In this document: in pieces, positions 1-12,228 of the stretch
Layout: each line of letters starts with the position of its first letter
How positions within the stretch are numbered: position 1 is the stretch's first letter
NCBI GenBank assembly: GCA_001630475.1
Contig: KV419403.1
Coordinates: forward strand, 908,926-964,148
DNA length: 55,223 nucleotides
Source: Sistotremastrum niveocremeum HHB9708
Lineage: Eukaryota; Basidiomycota; Agaricomycetes; Sistotremastrales; Sistotremastraceae
Direction of reading: 5' to 3'
Notes under the pieces: generated by a model
Told to the model about the DNA's origin: nothing
The model's database searches: none
The model's input: the letters and a program-made list of their open reading frames with translations, nothing else
Position numbers and translations under genes: made by a program

Positions 1-204
1 CAGGGGTGACTGATCGTCACCACCTCTGCTCCCAACCCTACCAAGCTCGATCTATCGGCCACATCCTGTGGCTAGACGACACCAGGCCCTGCAGACTCTA
101 TTTTCGCATTTTGCTCTGTCTCAGATTGAGCCCGACTTTCTCCCCTCTGCTACCGTCTTCGAGCATCCGCGGCCAACACTCGTCGAGCTGAAGATTTATC
201 TCAG

Positions 205-2084
205 ATGATGAATCATCCGGTGGCATCCGATGACATCAATGAATTTCCAGATGAGATACTGGCGATGATAATGGAGGAATTCATCCACGAGCCAGACCTT
301 CAGAGGCTGGCCAAAGCTCGAAATATCTTAGAGTTTCTCTCGAGCTACGACGAAGAGGATATCGACGATCGTCCTCAGGAGTATGCGGCTGTTTTGATCT
401 GCTTGGTGTGAGTATTTTACCCGACTAGTCTGAAAATTTGAAAAACTGATGGGTGTCGGTTGGGACAAGTTGTAAGAGGTGGCGAGAGATTGCTTTGAAT
501 ACACCGCGTCTTTGGGGCCAAATTCATCTCGGGTGGCCCCAGGCAACAGTTTCAATTTACTTCGAACGCTCCGGTTCCTCTCCGCTCTCTCTCGCGATCA
601 ACAAGCGTGCTGTCAGATCCGGACAATTCCGTCAGATAACGACCTCTCTAGCGACCACAAATACCCTCCATCGTATCACTAGAGTGAGCATCCAGTGGTA
701 CGCGGAAATGTCCTCTCTCACATGGGACTATGCCCCCATTTCTCCCGAAATCCTATCATGGACTCGCGCAATCCTCGATAACAAAATTTCGGTCCCGAAT
801 CTTTCCCAGTTTCATTTGCAGATTCGAGACGACTCCATCCAGGTGCCAACTATTGAAAATCTTGCCCACCTACCCCTTCTCACCGACGTTCATTTCGAGA
901 CCATATCGTTGAAATCTACTCTTCCCGATCCCTGTCGCCTCACGACTGTTCGAGCTGAGTGCTCAGAACTGAAGAGCTTGGAAATCGTCGATTTCCTCGC
1001 ATCATGCCCATTGCTCGAAGATGTCACACTCAGACATAAGAAAGTGGATCACGTCACCCTCGCTTCCGATCCCAGGAATGACATCAATATTCTCGATATT
1101 CTCAGCGACTCTGACGAAGAAGGCAATGCGAACACTGCGAAGCCTCGGGAGCTGCCAGAGGAAATCATCGAATACGATGACCCTCCTGCTCCCATTGATC
1201 TTCGTTACCTGCGGAAGTTCAGCTTAGGGTGGTGTACCACTGACTTCTTGGAAAATATACTTCGCAGAGTAACCTTCCCCGAAGCCTCACACATATCGCT
1301 CTCTATCGCAAGGGAAGAAGGCCCAACCGTCCTATCCTCTCTTCCACCGACGCTTCGAGAAGCCCTCCCACAGTCCCTGGCGCTCGAAATCAGGTCTTAC
1401 CGTCCTGACGGAACATCCCTCGCCTTCGCTCTCACTTTCAAAGGTCTCTATTCTCCACGCTACTCGGTCACCTTCAACGAATTCGAATCCACTCATGATT
1501 TCCACAACAACGTGGAGCCGTCCGAGCAGCGTACACTCCGAATCCACGAAACCGAAGACCTATTCCAAGAGTTATCAAAAATCCCCTTTGTCTTCCTCCT
1601 ATTCTTCATGCTTACTGCACGATGTCTCAAAGACATGGAACAAGATCCAATCAACAGGCTCCTCCTCCAATTTCGCCGCGTCCAGCTTATCCACATCCAC
1701 ACCGTCAATGCCGATCGACTTATCGAGGCTCTCAGATCAAGAGGGAAGAAAATTTTCCCGTGTCCAGCGCTTAAGACGTTGGATATTCGGAACAGCGGAT
1801 TTGATCCTGCAAACTTGAAGAAGGTATTGCAAGACAGGGAAGATTGGGCAGTTGAGCTTTCCGAACTGAAGGTCACGCTCGATCCGAAGTTAAGGGCTTG
1901 GAAGCAGAATGATCAAAGTGCTTCAGACGTCTTGGAGGAATTGGACGGATGCGAGGCGGAGGAGGGATCTTGGACTGATAGCTCGGCTTCTGAAGATGGG
2001 GATGAAGATTTTGACGATTCAGAAGATGATGAGAACGAATCAGACGAAAACTGGTCGCCGGTAGAAGGCGTGGATTATCTATAA
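205..2084 (+). CDS. F-box-like / LRR-type protein, copy 1
   Basis: Exons 205-407 and 470-2084 (605 aa), intron 408-469 in phase 2. Exon 1 carries the first half of an F-box-like domain (INEFPDEILAMIMEE, about residues 12-26). Exon 2 opens with CKRWREIALNTPRLW, the usual second half in basidiomycete F-box families. A long leucine-rich region without clear repeat register follows, then an acidic Ser/Asp/Glu tail over roughly the last 45 residues. By family knowledge it would bind Skp1 through the F-box and recruit substrates to an SCF ubiquitin ligase; the substrate is unknown. It is closest to the inverted copy at 7976-9836, and the similarity extends into both flanks. The ATG at 205 starts MMNHPVASDDIN; the inverted copy begins at MVASDDIN. 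Confidence 0.85.
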
Positions 2085-2232
2085 GAAGTTTTAACGCTGA
2101 CGTCACCCGTTTTGCATTTTGAACTTTATTCTTATCTTTGTTTATGATATTTCCGAAATTTACGATACATTATCGTGTATCCATATATATTAGTACTAAC
2201 AAACAAGATTTACATTTGATTTGACTCTTCAA

Positions 2233-2957
2233 GGCGTGACCTCGTCCTTGATAATCGGGGCGGATGGCTAGACCTCGAGGAAAGTACATTCCACTCTTCC
2301 GCTCTCCAAGCATTGCACCGACCACTTGATTCTGCTTCTTCTGGAATTTGGCCTGTCGCTATGATATTGATGGATGAGCTTCGTTACGTGATAGGCGACG
2401 GGGTAGACGACTTACGCGTTTGACGATGTCACTATCAAATAGGGAGCATAATCATCTCACGAAACTCCACATCTGATCGACGAGGCGGTCAAATAATCCC
2501 TTCCATCCTCTTCGTCTCGGTAAATTCGGTGGTGGATGCAGCACGACGATTGATTTGGCGGAGTGAGTTTGGAATGATATGAGGCGGAGGATGGTGTAGA
2601 TGAATGAGAGAGCGTTGTACAGTCTTGAGAAGGAGGATGAACGATCAGGAGAAGTGCCCTGTTTAATGGAGAGTAAGGATCATCGTAAAGGATGAATGAT
2701 AGTGGCACGTACGTCTTGTCCGGTCATGTAAGACTCGAGCAAGTCGGAAGCAAAAGCCTGCTCGATAGTGTCCACGGCTGTCCTGGAGTCGAGCTAATCA
2801 TTGAGCCACGCGTTGCTGGCATGAGTCGAGTTGAGTACGCACGAAATTCCAGAGGCCTTACGCTTGTCATCGTCCTATACAAGGAATGAGGCTTCATAGA
2901 GAGCTTTCTAGAATTGAGTTTTAATCTTCGTGAGAATGAGTGAGAGAACGGGTTCAC
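2233..2957 (-). pseudogene. GNAT N-acetyltransferase relic, truncated and stopped
   Basis: On the minus strand this matches the GNAT genes at 17.0-18.0 kb and 21.8-23.0 kb exon by exon. It has a segment TAVDTIEQAFASDLLESYM, a GT donor after MTGQD, then a block with LYNALSFIYTILRLISF, then QGRG of acetyl-CoA-binding motif A. An in-frame TGA lies at 2454-2452, aligned to the middle of a coding exon in the paralogue at 21.8 kb. The coding match stops just after QGRGHA, at about 2233, so motif B and the C terminus are missing. The upper limit (2957) is the end of the open frame, not a known start. Not expected to make an active enzyme. Confidence 0.8.
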
Positions 2958-3635
2958 CCACGAGTTTCGACGTCTAGCTCTGGAGGGGTGGTATTCGCCT
3001 CCGGCGAGTTAATTCTGTATATATGTTTACATGTCTACGGAGTGGACCTTTCAAAGCTGAAAGCAAAGGTCGTTTGGCGAAAGCCGCTTTGCGTTGAACT
3101 TTGAAAGGGACTATTATTAGTCGCGCTCAGAGAAGGTACAGTGGCTGTATTCTAGTAAACGGAGGGTCATGGCATCGCGAAAGTGCAGTACAACCAGTGT
3201 GGCTTGCGATGAGGTTGGTGAGTCGCTCACAGGACCGCACAGGATGTATCGGACTTTAAATCGACAAACGCCAAGAAAACCGATATCTCCGATCATTTTT
3301 ATTGCCGTATAAATATGCTGTTATCCCGAAACTGAAATTTCTGGAGCTTCACAAGGACGTACGTTGAGGTTTGATATGCGAATTGGAATTTGATCTAGGA
3401 AAGCAAAGCGCGAGCTAGAGTGAACACTCGCAGCAGCAATCGGACCTCGGAAGTGCAACCAACCTTATTTTCGACGCGTGTTACTCAGGTTGCTTTGCTC
3501 GTCTGAGCTCTCGAGTTCAAAAGTGAGGCGAGCATCAAATTCTCTCTCGCTCTACGAGACAGAAACTCGCCTCATAACAGCACAATCTTCTCTCAGAGCT
3601 TGTTACGATTTGAAGGGACACGTGGCCAATTGACA
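2958..3635. other. Intergenic, upstream of F-box copy 2
   Basis: No gene is supported. It presumably contains the promoter of the F-box gene starting at 3636. No clear TATA box or repeat was recognised. Confidence 0.5.
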
Positions 3636-5548
3636 ATGGTTCAAGAAGATGGGCCTGGCCATATAAACCTCTTGCTTGATGAAATACTCGCGTCAATTAT
3701 GGAGCTTGTAGTATACGAAGCTGATCTTCGAGAGTTGGTCAAAGGTCGATTGCCAGCGATTCTGCCTAAGAGATATGGCACCAAACCGGTGGTGTATCAA
3801 GCCCCTCGCATCTCCTTTGTGTGAGTCCTGTTCTTGTCGTAGAAATTGTGGACTGAGCCTTTCTCTTTTGGAATAGATGTAGACAATGGCGAGTCATTGC
3901 GCTCGCTACTCCTCGTCTATGGGCTCAGCTTCATCTCTCCTGGCCTGAATCCGCCATTTCGACATATTTTTCTCGTTCCAGCTCTGTGCCCCTCTCTCTC
4001 GGCATAGATGAGCGCTCCTGCATACGCAAAGGATATAATGGGGAATTCATGGAAGACCTTCAACCGATGTCGCCATTACAGCGCATGATCCAAACCCTAA
4101 CAGCTTCCAATTCACTTCACCGAATCTGCCGCCTTAGCATTCAATGGCACAGTGACCTTTCGGGCCCCGACGAAATGCCTCCTGACCTCTCCACCTTCAT
4201 AGAATCCCTTCTTTCACATGAAGTCCCGACTATCACGCCAAATCTCTTCCAATACCATTTCATGTCTGACCACGACATCCCTCGCATCGACGACAGCAGT
4301 CTATCACTGGCCCACCTCCCTCTCCTCACCGACATCTGTTTGGAATTGACATCACTCAATTTAATCCTTCCCTCTCCGTGTCTCCTTACCGATGTCTCTG
4401 CAAGCTGTTCACAGGCTACAGAGACCGATGTCATTCGGTTTCTCGAGTCATGTCCACTACTCGAGAACGTCGTCGTTCATCTGAGCAGATCAGGCTTTGA
4501 AGACGAAGAAGGATATTCAAACTTCGATTCCAGACCCGAAGTTGTTGATCGGGTTCCGCTGCGCCATCTTAGAAGCTTGGAGATCACCTGGGTTGATACG
4601 AGCTTCGCAGAGAGTATACTAGCAAAATTCGACATTCCCTCATCTGCGTCAATCCGTCTTTCAATATCACGCGCAGAGCTCCAATCCGTCATTACCTCCC
4701 TCCCCTCTTCGATTCTCGATGTCCTTGTCCTCTCTCATACCCTAGCCATTTACGTCGAACACCCCGGATCGGCCGATCCCGACTTTGAGCTCGAGTTTGA
4801 AGCCTCTTCTTATCCTCGATTCAAAATAAACTTCTCTGACAATCGGGTTACCCGAGATGGTCCGTTTCATAAGTTTTCCATTTCCGAGGAGAAGAGGTGG
4901 AGAATTGCCGAGACAAGGTGCCTGTTCGATGAACTTACTCATTTGGGACAATTCAAGCATCTTTTATCCCTGAGCATTCGGGGCCGTAGTGTCTGCGGTG
5001 TCGAGTCGACCGTTATATCGTGGTTCTTCACTCAGCTTCCCTGCGTCGAACGGCTCTCTTTCCGGACCATCGACGGTGATCTCATCATCACAGCCCTCTC
5101 CCCACTCAGAATCCCTACCAGCACCTTGATCTCTACACCCTCCGGCAACCGCAACGTCATATCCTCCACCATCAAATTACCAGTTCCGAAATTGCAGTTC
5201 CTAAATATTCGAAAAGCTCATTTTTCGCGTTCCTTACTAGATCGGGTCCTAATCGACCGAGACAATTGGGCAGCGAAGAAATTTGAGGTTAACACTATGC
5301 TTAGTAAGAAGCGTCATTGGTGGGAGGATATCGATGTGAGTGGGATGGCGGATGGGAGAAGCGCCGAGCAGGTGTGCAATCAGCTGAAGTGGGAAGAGTG
5401 TACGGAGGAGGGAGAGGATTGGACTGATACTTCGTTCGAATTTGACGATGATTCCGATGAGGATAGCGAAGATGGTCGATCTGAAGATGAAGAGAGCACT
5501 GGCAGTGAATATGGGAGTGATGAGGAATCAAGTGAGGAATACTTCTGA
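3636..5548 (+). CDS. F-box-like / LRR-type protein, copy 2
   Basis: Exons 3636-3820 and 3877-5548 (618 aa), intron 3821-3876 in phase 2, splitting the codon before CRQWR. The F-box-like part runs from HINLLLDEILASIMELVVYE in exon 1 to CRQWRVIALATPRLWAQLHL in exon 2. The leucine-rich body includes LAHLPLLTDICLE and LRHLRSLEITW. It ends in a strongly acidic tail (FDDDSDEDSEDGRSEDEE). The start at 3636 (MVQEDGPGHIN) is chosen because copies 3 and 8 begin MAQ at the same place; the longer open frame upstream starts with TTG. It belongs to the same subfamily as copies 3 and 8 (shared LTASNSLHRICRLSIQW-like block). Predicted SCF substrate receptor; substrate unknown. Confidence 0.85.
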
Positions 5549-5843
5549 AAGTAGAGCTATAATGTTCAACTTGCCTCGTTTATAATGTGTTGATATACTT
5601 GTTCTTTGATGAGACCAGAGAGTTGTATCAGTATGTCACAAATGCAGCGAGCTCGAATAATACGTGCTAAGGGCCCAGTAAGGGGCCCAATCGGACTTTG
5701 AAAGATCGGCTATAACCATCATTCCTGTTATCAGTTCTCCGACCTGCGGGGTAGACTCAAAGGTGAGGCTGGCATCGTTCCAACCCTCTATCTCTCGCAC
5801 TTTAATTGAGCGTATCAGTACTGAATCACTTGCCGAATGCAGA

Positions 5844-7782
5844 ATGGCTCAACAAGATAGGCCAGACCGGATCAACCAGCTACCGAACGAGATACTTGCG
5901 TTGATAATGGAGCTCTTTGTATACGAGCCCGATCTCCAAAAATTGGTGAACGATCAAAAGTTATCACCGGGTTTGACCCAATACTTCCTCCCGCCGTTGG
6001 TGTATAAAGCCGATCGCATCTCCTTCGTGTAAGTCTCAATTCCGTCACGGTAGTCGAAAGGTCTGGGCTTAGTTCCTGTTCCGATTAGATGTAGACGGTG
6101 GCGAGACATTGCTCTCAATACTCCTCGTTTATGGTCTCAGATACATCTATCGTGGCCCAATTGCGCTGTATCAACCTATTTCTCTCGATCTGGTTCTGTG
6201 CCCCTATCCCTCGCAATGAATAAGCGCTCTTTCATACGCACTACCACGCCATGGAAAGACAGAGAAGATTCTCAGGCAATGACGCCTTTTAAGCATATCG
6301 TCAAATCCTTGACGGCTTCCAATTCATTTCATCGAATTGACCGCCTGAGCATCGAATGGCGGCATCATGTTTCAGCCTTCACCGTGCAGGACCTCCTCAT
6401 CTCTCCGAACCTTATCCTTTGTCAAATCCATCCTCTCCGACGATGCTCCGGTTTTAACGCCAAAACTTTCACAACTCCATCTTCGATATACAGACGAGTT
6501 ATCCGGAACCAGTCACCGCATCGTCTCACTAGCCCACCTCCCTCTCCTCTCCGATGTATGTTTCTACAGTACATCGATCAAATCAACTTTCCCTTCTCCG
6601 TGTCTCCTGACTGACGTCTATGCAAGCTGTTCAAACGCTTCCAGCAGTGACATTATCCGGTTCCTTGAATCATGTCCATTACTCGAGACGGTCATTCTCA
6701 TTTGCGGATCTGTCAACAAAGACACCGTCTCCTATGACGAAGAAGATCACGCAAGTGGAGAATTCATCTCACCAAACGACGTCACCTACACAGCGGGCTC
6801 TCCACCTTCATCTGTGGACCCTGAAATCACTCTCCCGACTCCGCTACTCTATCTCAAAAGTTTGCGCCTCGCACAGGACCAAAAGCCGTTCACCGAGAAG
6901 ATATTGAACAGCTTCACGTTTCCCTCATCTGCATCCGTCATTCTCTCCATAAATTTCTCCAAATCCCATTCATTCATCTCCGCCCTTCCATCTCCTCTTC
7001 TCAATGTCCTCCCTCTCTCGCACACGCTATCCATTCGCATAGATAGCTCCAAGTCAACTGTCGCTTTGAATCTTGATTTCAAAGCTCATTCTTATCCCCA
7101 ATTCGCAATAGAGCTCCTCGAGCATCCGGATTGGGAATTGTCTAGGGTACAGGAGAGAGATTTACGAATCAAGGAGACAGAGGTGTTCTTCGACTCGCTT
7201 ACTCGACTCCCACCTTTTACGGATCTGTCAGTTCTAGGTCTCTCCGTCCGATATATTCCTTCCCTCAAAGCGAAGACTATCTCGTCATTCCTTGCACATC
7301 TCCCTTGCCTTGACCGACTCTCCGTCCGTACTCCGAACGCCAATCCCATCATCACCGCTCTAGGCACAAGCTCTCGGATCCTCAACACCAAGAGTTACAG
7401 AAATTCAAACAATATGTTCTACAGTCTGACATTCCCGGCTCCAAAACTCCATATCTTTGATATCCGGAAATCTCGATTCTCACCCACGCTGTTGGAGAGA
7501 ATGTTGCTTGATCGAGATCAGTGGGTAGCGGAGATGGAGGAGATCAAGGTTACTCGTGGCTGGAGCCTTCGTTCGTGGAAGGATAAGGACGGGAGGAGAG
7601 CGGAAGAGGTATTGAGGAGTTTGAAAGGGGATGTTTGTGAGCTGGAGGATGGGTGTTGGACTGACAATTCGGTCGATTTGGAAGACGATGAAAAGGAAGA
7701 CAGCGAGGAGGAGGAGGAAGAAAGTGAAGAAAGTGAAGTCGAAGATAGCAGTCGACCTATAAGCGATGAAGAACGCTTGTGA
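5844..7782 (+). pseudogene. F-box-like / LRR-type copy 3, frameshifted
   Basis: Exon 1 is 5844-6028 (MAQQDRPDRINQLPNEILALIMELF), intron 6029-6088, exon 2 from 6089 (CRRWRDIALNTPRLWSQIHL). The frame is open to about 6400. The homologous protein then continues in the +1 frame from about 6410 (FVKSILSDDAPVLTPKL) to the stop at 7782. Between the shared GACCTC and the codon block FVKSIL this copy has 22 nt where copy 2 has 6, a net gain of 16 (five codons plus one base). No splice pair of reasonable size restores frame. The rest of the body and the acidic tail (DDEKEDSEEEEEES) are well preserved, so the lesion is recent or an assembly error. If real, the product stops shortly after residue 200. 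Confidence 0.75.
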
Positions 7783-7975
7783 AAGTGGGTAAGGAAGCCT
7801 GCCATGTCTTGTTATTTATCGTGATGTGAAGAATCAAATCAAATGTGAAGCTTGTTTGTTAGGTAATATATATAGCTACAAGACAATGTATCGTACATGA
7901 AAATCTCGGAGATATCATAAGAAAAGATAAGAATAAAGCTCGATGCGAAACGGGTGACATCACCATCAAAGCTTC

Positions 7976-9836
7976 TTACAAATCGTCCACGCCTTCTTCT
8001 GGCGGCCAGTTTTCGCCAGATCCATTTCCATTTTCATCGTCCTCTGAAACGTCGACATCCTCATTCCCATTCCCAGATGCCGGACTATCAGTCCAAGCTC
8101 CGTCCACCGTCTCGCATCCCTCCAAATCCTGTAACATCTCAGCTGCACTTCGATCACCCTTCGTCCAAGCCGTTAACCTTGGATCGAGGGTAACCTTCAC
8201 CGTCTGAGGATGTACCGCCCACTCTTTTCTATCCTGCAATACCTGCTCCACTTTTTCAGGATCAAAGCTGCAGTTGCGGATATCCAACGTCTTAAGCGCC
8301 GGACACCGGAAGACCTCTCCTTTCGATCCAAGAGCATCGAGCAGTCGATCGGCGTCTCCGGTGTGGCTGCGTAGAGTCTCGACGTGGCGAAATTGGAGGA
8401 AGAGGCTGTTGATAGGATCGTGCTGCATGTCTTTGAGACAACGTGCGTTGATCATGAAGGATTCGAGGAAGGGGAAGGAATTCATCGATAGTTCTTGGAA
8501 TAAGTCTTCGGTTTCGTTGATTCGGAGTGTTTGCTTTTCTGAAGGCTCCCTGCTATTGTGCCAATCGTATGTTGATTCGAACTCGTTGACGTGGACCGAG
8601 TAGCATGGTGAGTGAAGACCTTTGAAGGCAAGATTGAAGGCGAAGAGTGATTCGTCAGAGGGGTAGGACTTGATCTCGAGTGCGACGGATTGTGGAAGTG
8701 CTTGGCGGAGGGTTGGCGGGAGAGAGGCTAGGACTGTCGAGCCGTCTTCCCTTGCGATGCAGAGTGATATGTATGAGCCTTCGGGGAAGGTAACTCTGCA
8801 GACTATGTTTTCCATGAACTTCGTGGTACACCATTTCAAGTCGAACTCCCGCAGGTAACGAAGATGGATTGGAGAGGAGGAGCCATCGTATTCGATGATT
8901 TCCTCTGGCAGTTCCGGAGGCTTTACGATGTTCGCGTTGCCTTCATCGTCGGAGTCCGCAGGAGTGATGAGGTCATTCCTAGCATTGTGAACAAGGGCAA
9001 CGCGATCCACTTCCTTATGTTTGAGTGTGACTTCTTCGAGCAATGGGCATGATGCGAGAAAATCGACGATTTCCAAGCTCCTCAATTCTGAGCACTCAGC
9101 TTGAATAGTTGTCAGACGACATGGATCGGGAAGAGTGGATTTGAGCGATATAACCTGGGAGCGAACGTCGGTGAGGAAGGGTAGATGAGCAAGATTTTCG
9201 ATAGTTGGGTCTTTGAAAGAGTCTTCTCGAACCCAGAGATGAAACTGGGAGAGATTCGGCGTGGAGATCTTGTTATCGAGGATGGAGCGAGTCCAGGATA
9301 GGAGTTCGGGAGAGATGGGACCGTAATCTCCTGTGACAAAGGACATTTCTAGGGGCCAGTGTATGAGGAGTCGAGTGAGACGATGAAGGGTGTTTGTGGT
9401 CTCTAGAGAGCTTGTTATCTGGCCGAACTGGCCGGACCTGACAGCGGGCTTGTTGATTGCGAGAGACAGGGGAGAGGATGCGGATCGTTCGAAGTACATG
9501 GAAACTGCGGCCTTGGGCCACCCGAGATGTATTTGGGCCCAGAGTCGCGGAGTATTTAGCGCAATTTCGCGCCATCTCTTACAACTGATCCCAAGCAAAA
9601 CACGTGAGTCTCTCGATTTCCTGACAAGTTGGGTCGAACACTCACATTAAGGAGATAGAGACGGTCGCATAAGCCAGTGGACGATCGTCGATGTCATCCT
9701 CATCGTACTTTGAAAAATACTGTATGATATCCCGAGCTTTGACCAGCCTTTGAAGCTCAGGCTCGTAGACATACTCCTCCATTATCATCGCCAATATTTC
9801 ATCCGGAAAGTCGTTGATGTCATCCGAGGCCACCAT
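7976..9836 (-). CDS. F-box-like / LRR-type protein, copy 4 (inverted twin of copy 1)
   Basis: Minus-strand exons 9836-9646 and 9584-7976 (599 aa), intron 9585-9645 in phase 2. F-box-like halves are INDFPDEILAMIMEEYVYE and CKRWREIALNTPRLWAQIHL. The body matches copy 1 along its length (IENLAHLP, DFLASCPLLE, PPTLREALPQS-like blocks). The acidic tail is SGNGNEDVDVSEDDENGNGS. The matching region also covers the 3' flank down to about 7827 and at least 100 bp upstream of the start, so copies 1 and 4 are arms of a large inverted duplication. It converges on copy 3, with stops 194 bp apart. Predicted SCF substrate receptor. Confidence 0.86.
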
Positions 9837-10163
9837 ATGACTCCTCCAGACAATTGGGCGAAGATGTTAAAGTTTGGCTATGGATGCTGAAAGACGATAG
9901 CAGAGAGGGAAAGGTCGATCTCAATCTGAGACAGGGGAGAGGTGAAAGTAGAGTCCGAGGCTGCTTCCGAAACCCGAAAGAGCTCGTGCCAGGGCATGTC
10001 TCGATTGTCCGCAATCGCCGAGGGTCGAAATGTATAAGCTAGTTTAGATAGTGATAATGATAACAGTATGTATTACAGGCTGAGAGGGCGATCGGACGAG
10101 CTCTTTGACTTTACGATCCGGATTTCTGGCCCGCCGGATTAAAAGTTGGTCAATTGCATGATC
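9837..10163. other. Intergenic: promoter of copy 4, 3' flank of copy 5
   Basis: About 330 bp with no supported gene. The part next to 9837 is recognisably related to the 200 bp upstream of copy 1 (shared CTGTCTCAGATTGAG), so the upstream region was duplicated with the gene. Confidence 0.55.
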
Positions 10164-11810
10164 CTATTCATCCTCCTCCTCGGAACTTGAAGTCCAGTAT
10201 TCGTCCGTTTCTTCGTACTGATCAGTAATCGAACGGAGATTACGAATAGCAGCGCTGAGGGTTACTGGGTCTGGATTTGAGAGTCTCAATCGCTGTTGGT
10301 CGATAGAGACGTAAAGTTCTTCAAGCCGATAATTACTGTCTCCCCTTTCAACGATAATATCTCGAAGTTGACGTGGGTCGAATTTCGAGCCTCGGAGATC
10401 GAGTTTGCGAAGGGAAGGGCATGGAGGTCTGGGTGATTTGCGTGATCCTAAAGCTGCAATGAAGGATGTCGCATCGCGAGTTCTCACAGCAATTTCCTCA
10501 ATCGCTGGGAGGTTGTTGAGGAGGGTATTCAAGGACGTTGCCCATGGAAGGGTTCGAGAGGATATGAAAATTTGCCGGAGTTGGGGTAATGGGCCTAGCG
10601 ATGCTAAAGCTAAAAACATCGAATGAGCCTCCTGGATTCGTCCGTACGTGTAACTTGAATCCCATTCATCAATTTCGATGCGATGATGGATTCCATCCGG
10701 GAGGGTGAGTTTGAAGAGGAAGGGATGACCAGATAAAAGTTTATCCCTTTGGAACCATTCTACGATGATGGAAAGCGATACGGACGAGCGAAGTGTCGTT
10801 TCGAAATGAGAGCTGCTGAAGAAGATTTCCATGACTGGTGCCATGTCCGGTCTGCTGATGCGCAGGGTGATCTTTGCAGAGGGAGGGAATGAGATTGATC
10901 TGATGACATGTTCCGCGAAGACGTCGAGACACCATCCGGCTTGGAATGTCTTGAGATGTTCGAGCTGTATTCGGAAGGGGGGATCACCATCGCTTTCGAA
11001 TTGCGAAAGATCGAGACGATCGTGCTGGTGGGGATGGAAAAATTTCACATGCTCCAGCAGCGGTGCCAATGCTAAGAAACTTATGATATCCTGAGATGTT
11101 AGGCCTCGAATCCCTATGTCTACTTTTGTCAATAGACATGGCTTTAGAAGAGCTAGATTGAGGACAAGGCTACGGCAATAGAAATCCGAGAGCTTGGGGA
11201 GATGCCGGAGAGTGCCCACATTCAGCGGCTCATGCAGGTCTCGGTTGAAGAACTGAAACCGGAGTCGAGAAAGTGAAGTAGCTGGTGATTCGCGAGAAAG
11301 GAGGCGAGTGATCCACGCCCACACTTCTGAAGGGACCTGACGGTCGTCCAGGACAAGATTCCCGTTCGGTTGATCGTATCGTCGCCATTCGATGTCGAGG
11401 TGTGTGATGCGTGGCAAGGCGGAGGTTATGACCCCGATCATTTGGACGAAATTTCCTGAGTAGAAAGAGTCTTTGTCGATGCCGAGGGAGAGAGGGGAGG
11501 TGCCGCTGCGCTTCAGACATAGCATGACGACGTGTTCTGGCCATACGAGGTGGACGTGGGACCATAGATATGGATCTCCGAGCGCAATTACTCTCCAAGA
11601 TGCACATCTGAGCAGTGCCTGTCAGTAGCTGATATGAGTATCACTGGATAGGTCGCAGACGCACATCGAGCCGAGACATCTCCATGTGTTAGAGTATTTT
11701 GGATCGGCCAGAGCTTGCAGATCGTCGGTGGAGATAAGATGACGTTGTATAATGGTGACTATTTCAGCTGGGATCTTCAAAGCTGCCGGAATCCTCGTAA
11801 TTGCTGACAT
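10164..11810 (-). CDS. F-box-like / LRR-type protein, copy 5
   Basis: Minus-strand exons 11810-11665 and 11607-10164 (529 aa), intron 11608-11664 in phase 2. Exon 1 reads IPAALKIPAEIVTIIQRHLI, a divergent F-box start. Exon 2 opens CASWRVIALGDPYLWSHVHL, where the usual CRRWR has become CASWR. The body has leucine-rich blocks (VGTLRHLPKLSDF, CPSLRKLDLRGSKFDP) and a short acidic end (SSSEEEDE). It groups with copies 6 and 7, which share the LRxLDIRGS...FDPxQL...I/LVER segment. Predicted SCF receptor; substrate unknown. Confidence 0.83.
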
Positions 11811-12228
11811 CGAAACCAGATATAGGAGATAGTGAAATTTTCAATGTCGAGACAGAAAAACAGGGATGGTGGTGTTGGGATCGCTGGACAGTGTAGAAAC
11901 TCAGCGGAAATGAAGGCATGGATTTGGCAGCGACATACCTGGTAAATGAAGGTGAGGTTGAAGACTTTGAAGAATTTAATGCTTTTTTAGCGCGATCTGG
12001 CTTAGTCGCTGCTCAGAGCAGGGTTTCGGCAGCGGAATTCGGATGTCTATCAGCGAATCGACGCCTGAATTGACGAAAAGCTGCTACAATGAGCTTCCAC
12101 ATTCATATTTACAATTACTGGTATTGTATTCGGATTAAAGTAGGTCGGAAATACACGTAGGTAAACTCAAGGCAAGCTTCGCGATAACACTCAAAATCCT
12201 CGACAGCGTAATCACTGTGTAAAGCATA
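11811..12228. other. Intergenic between F-box copies 5 and 6
   Basis: About 420 bp, presumably the promoter of copy 5 and the 3' flank of copy 6. No repeat or further gene recognised. Confidence 0.5.

Noticed and set aside
3821-3876. F-box exon 1 and exon 2 frames as separate small and large genes
   Set aside because: All eight loci show the same exon pair with GT-AG signals and the same phase, so they are single spliced genes.
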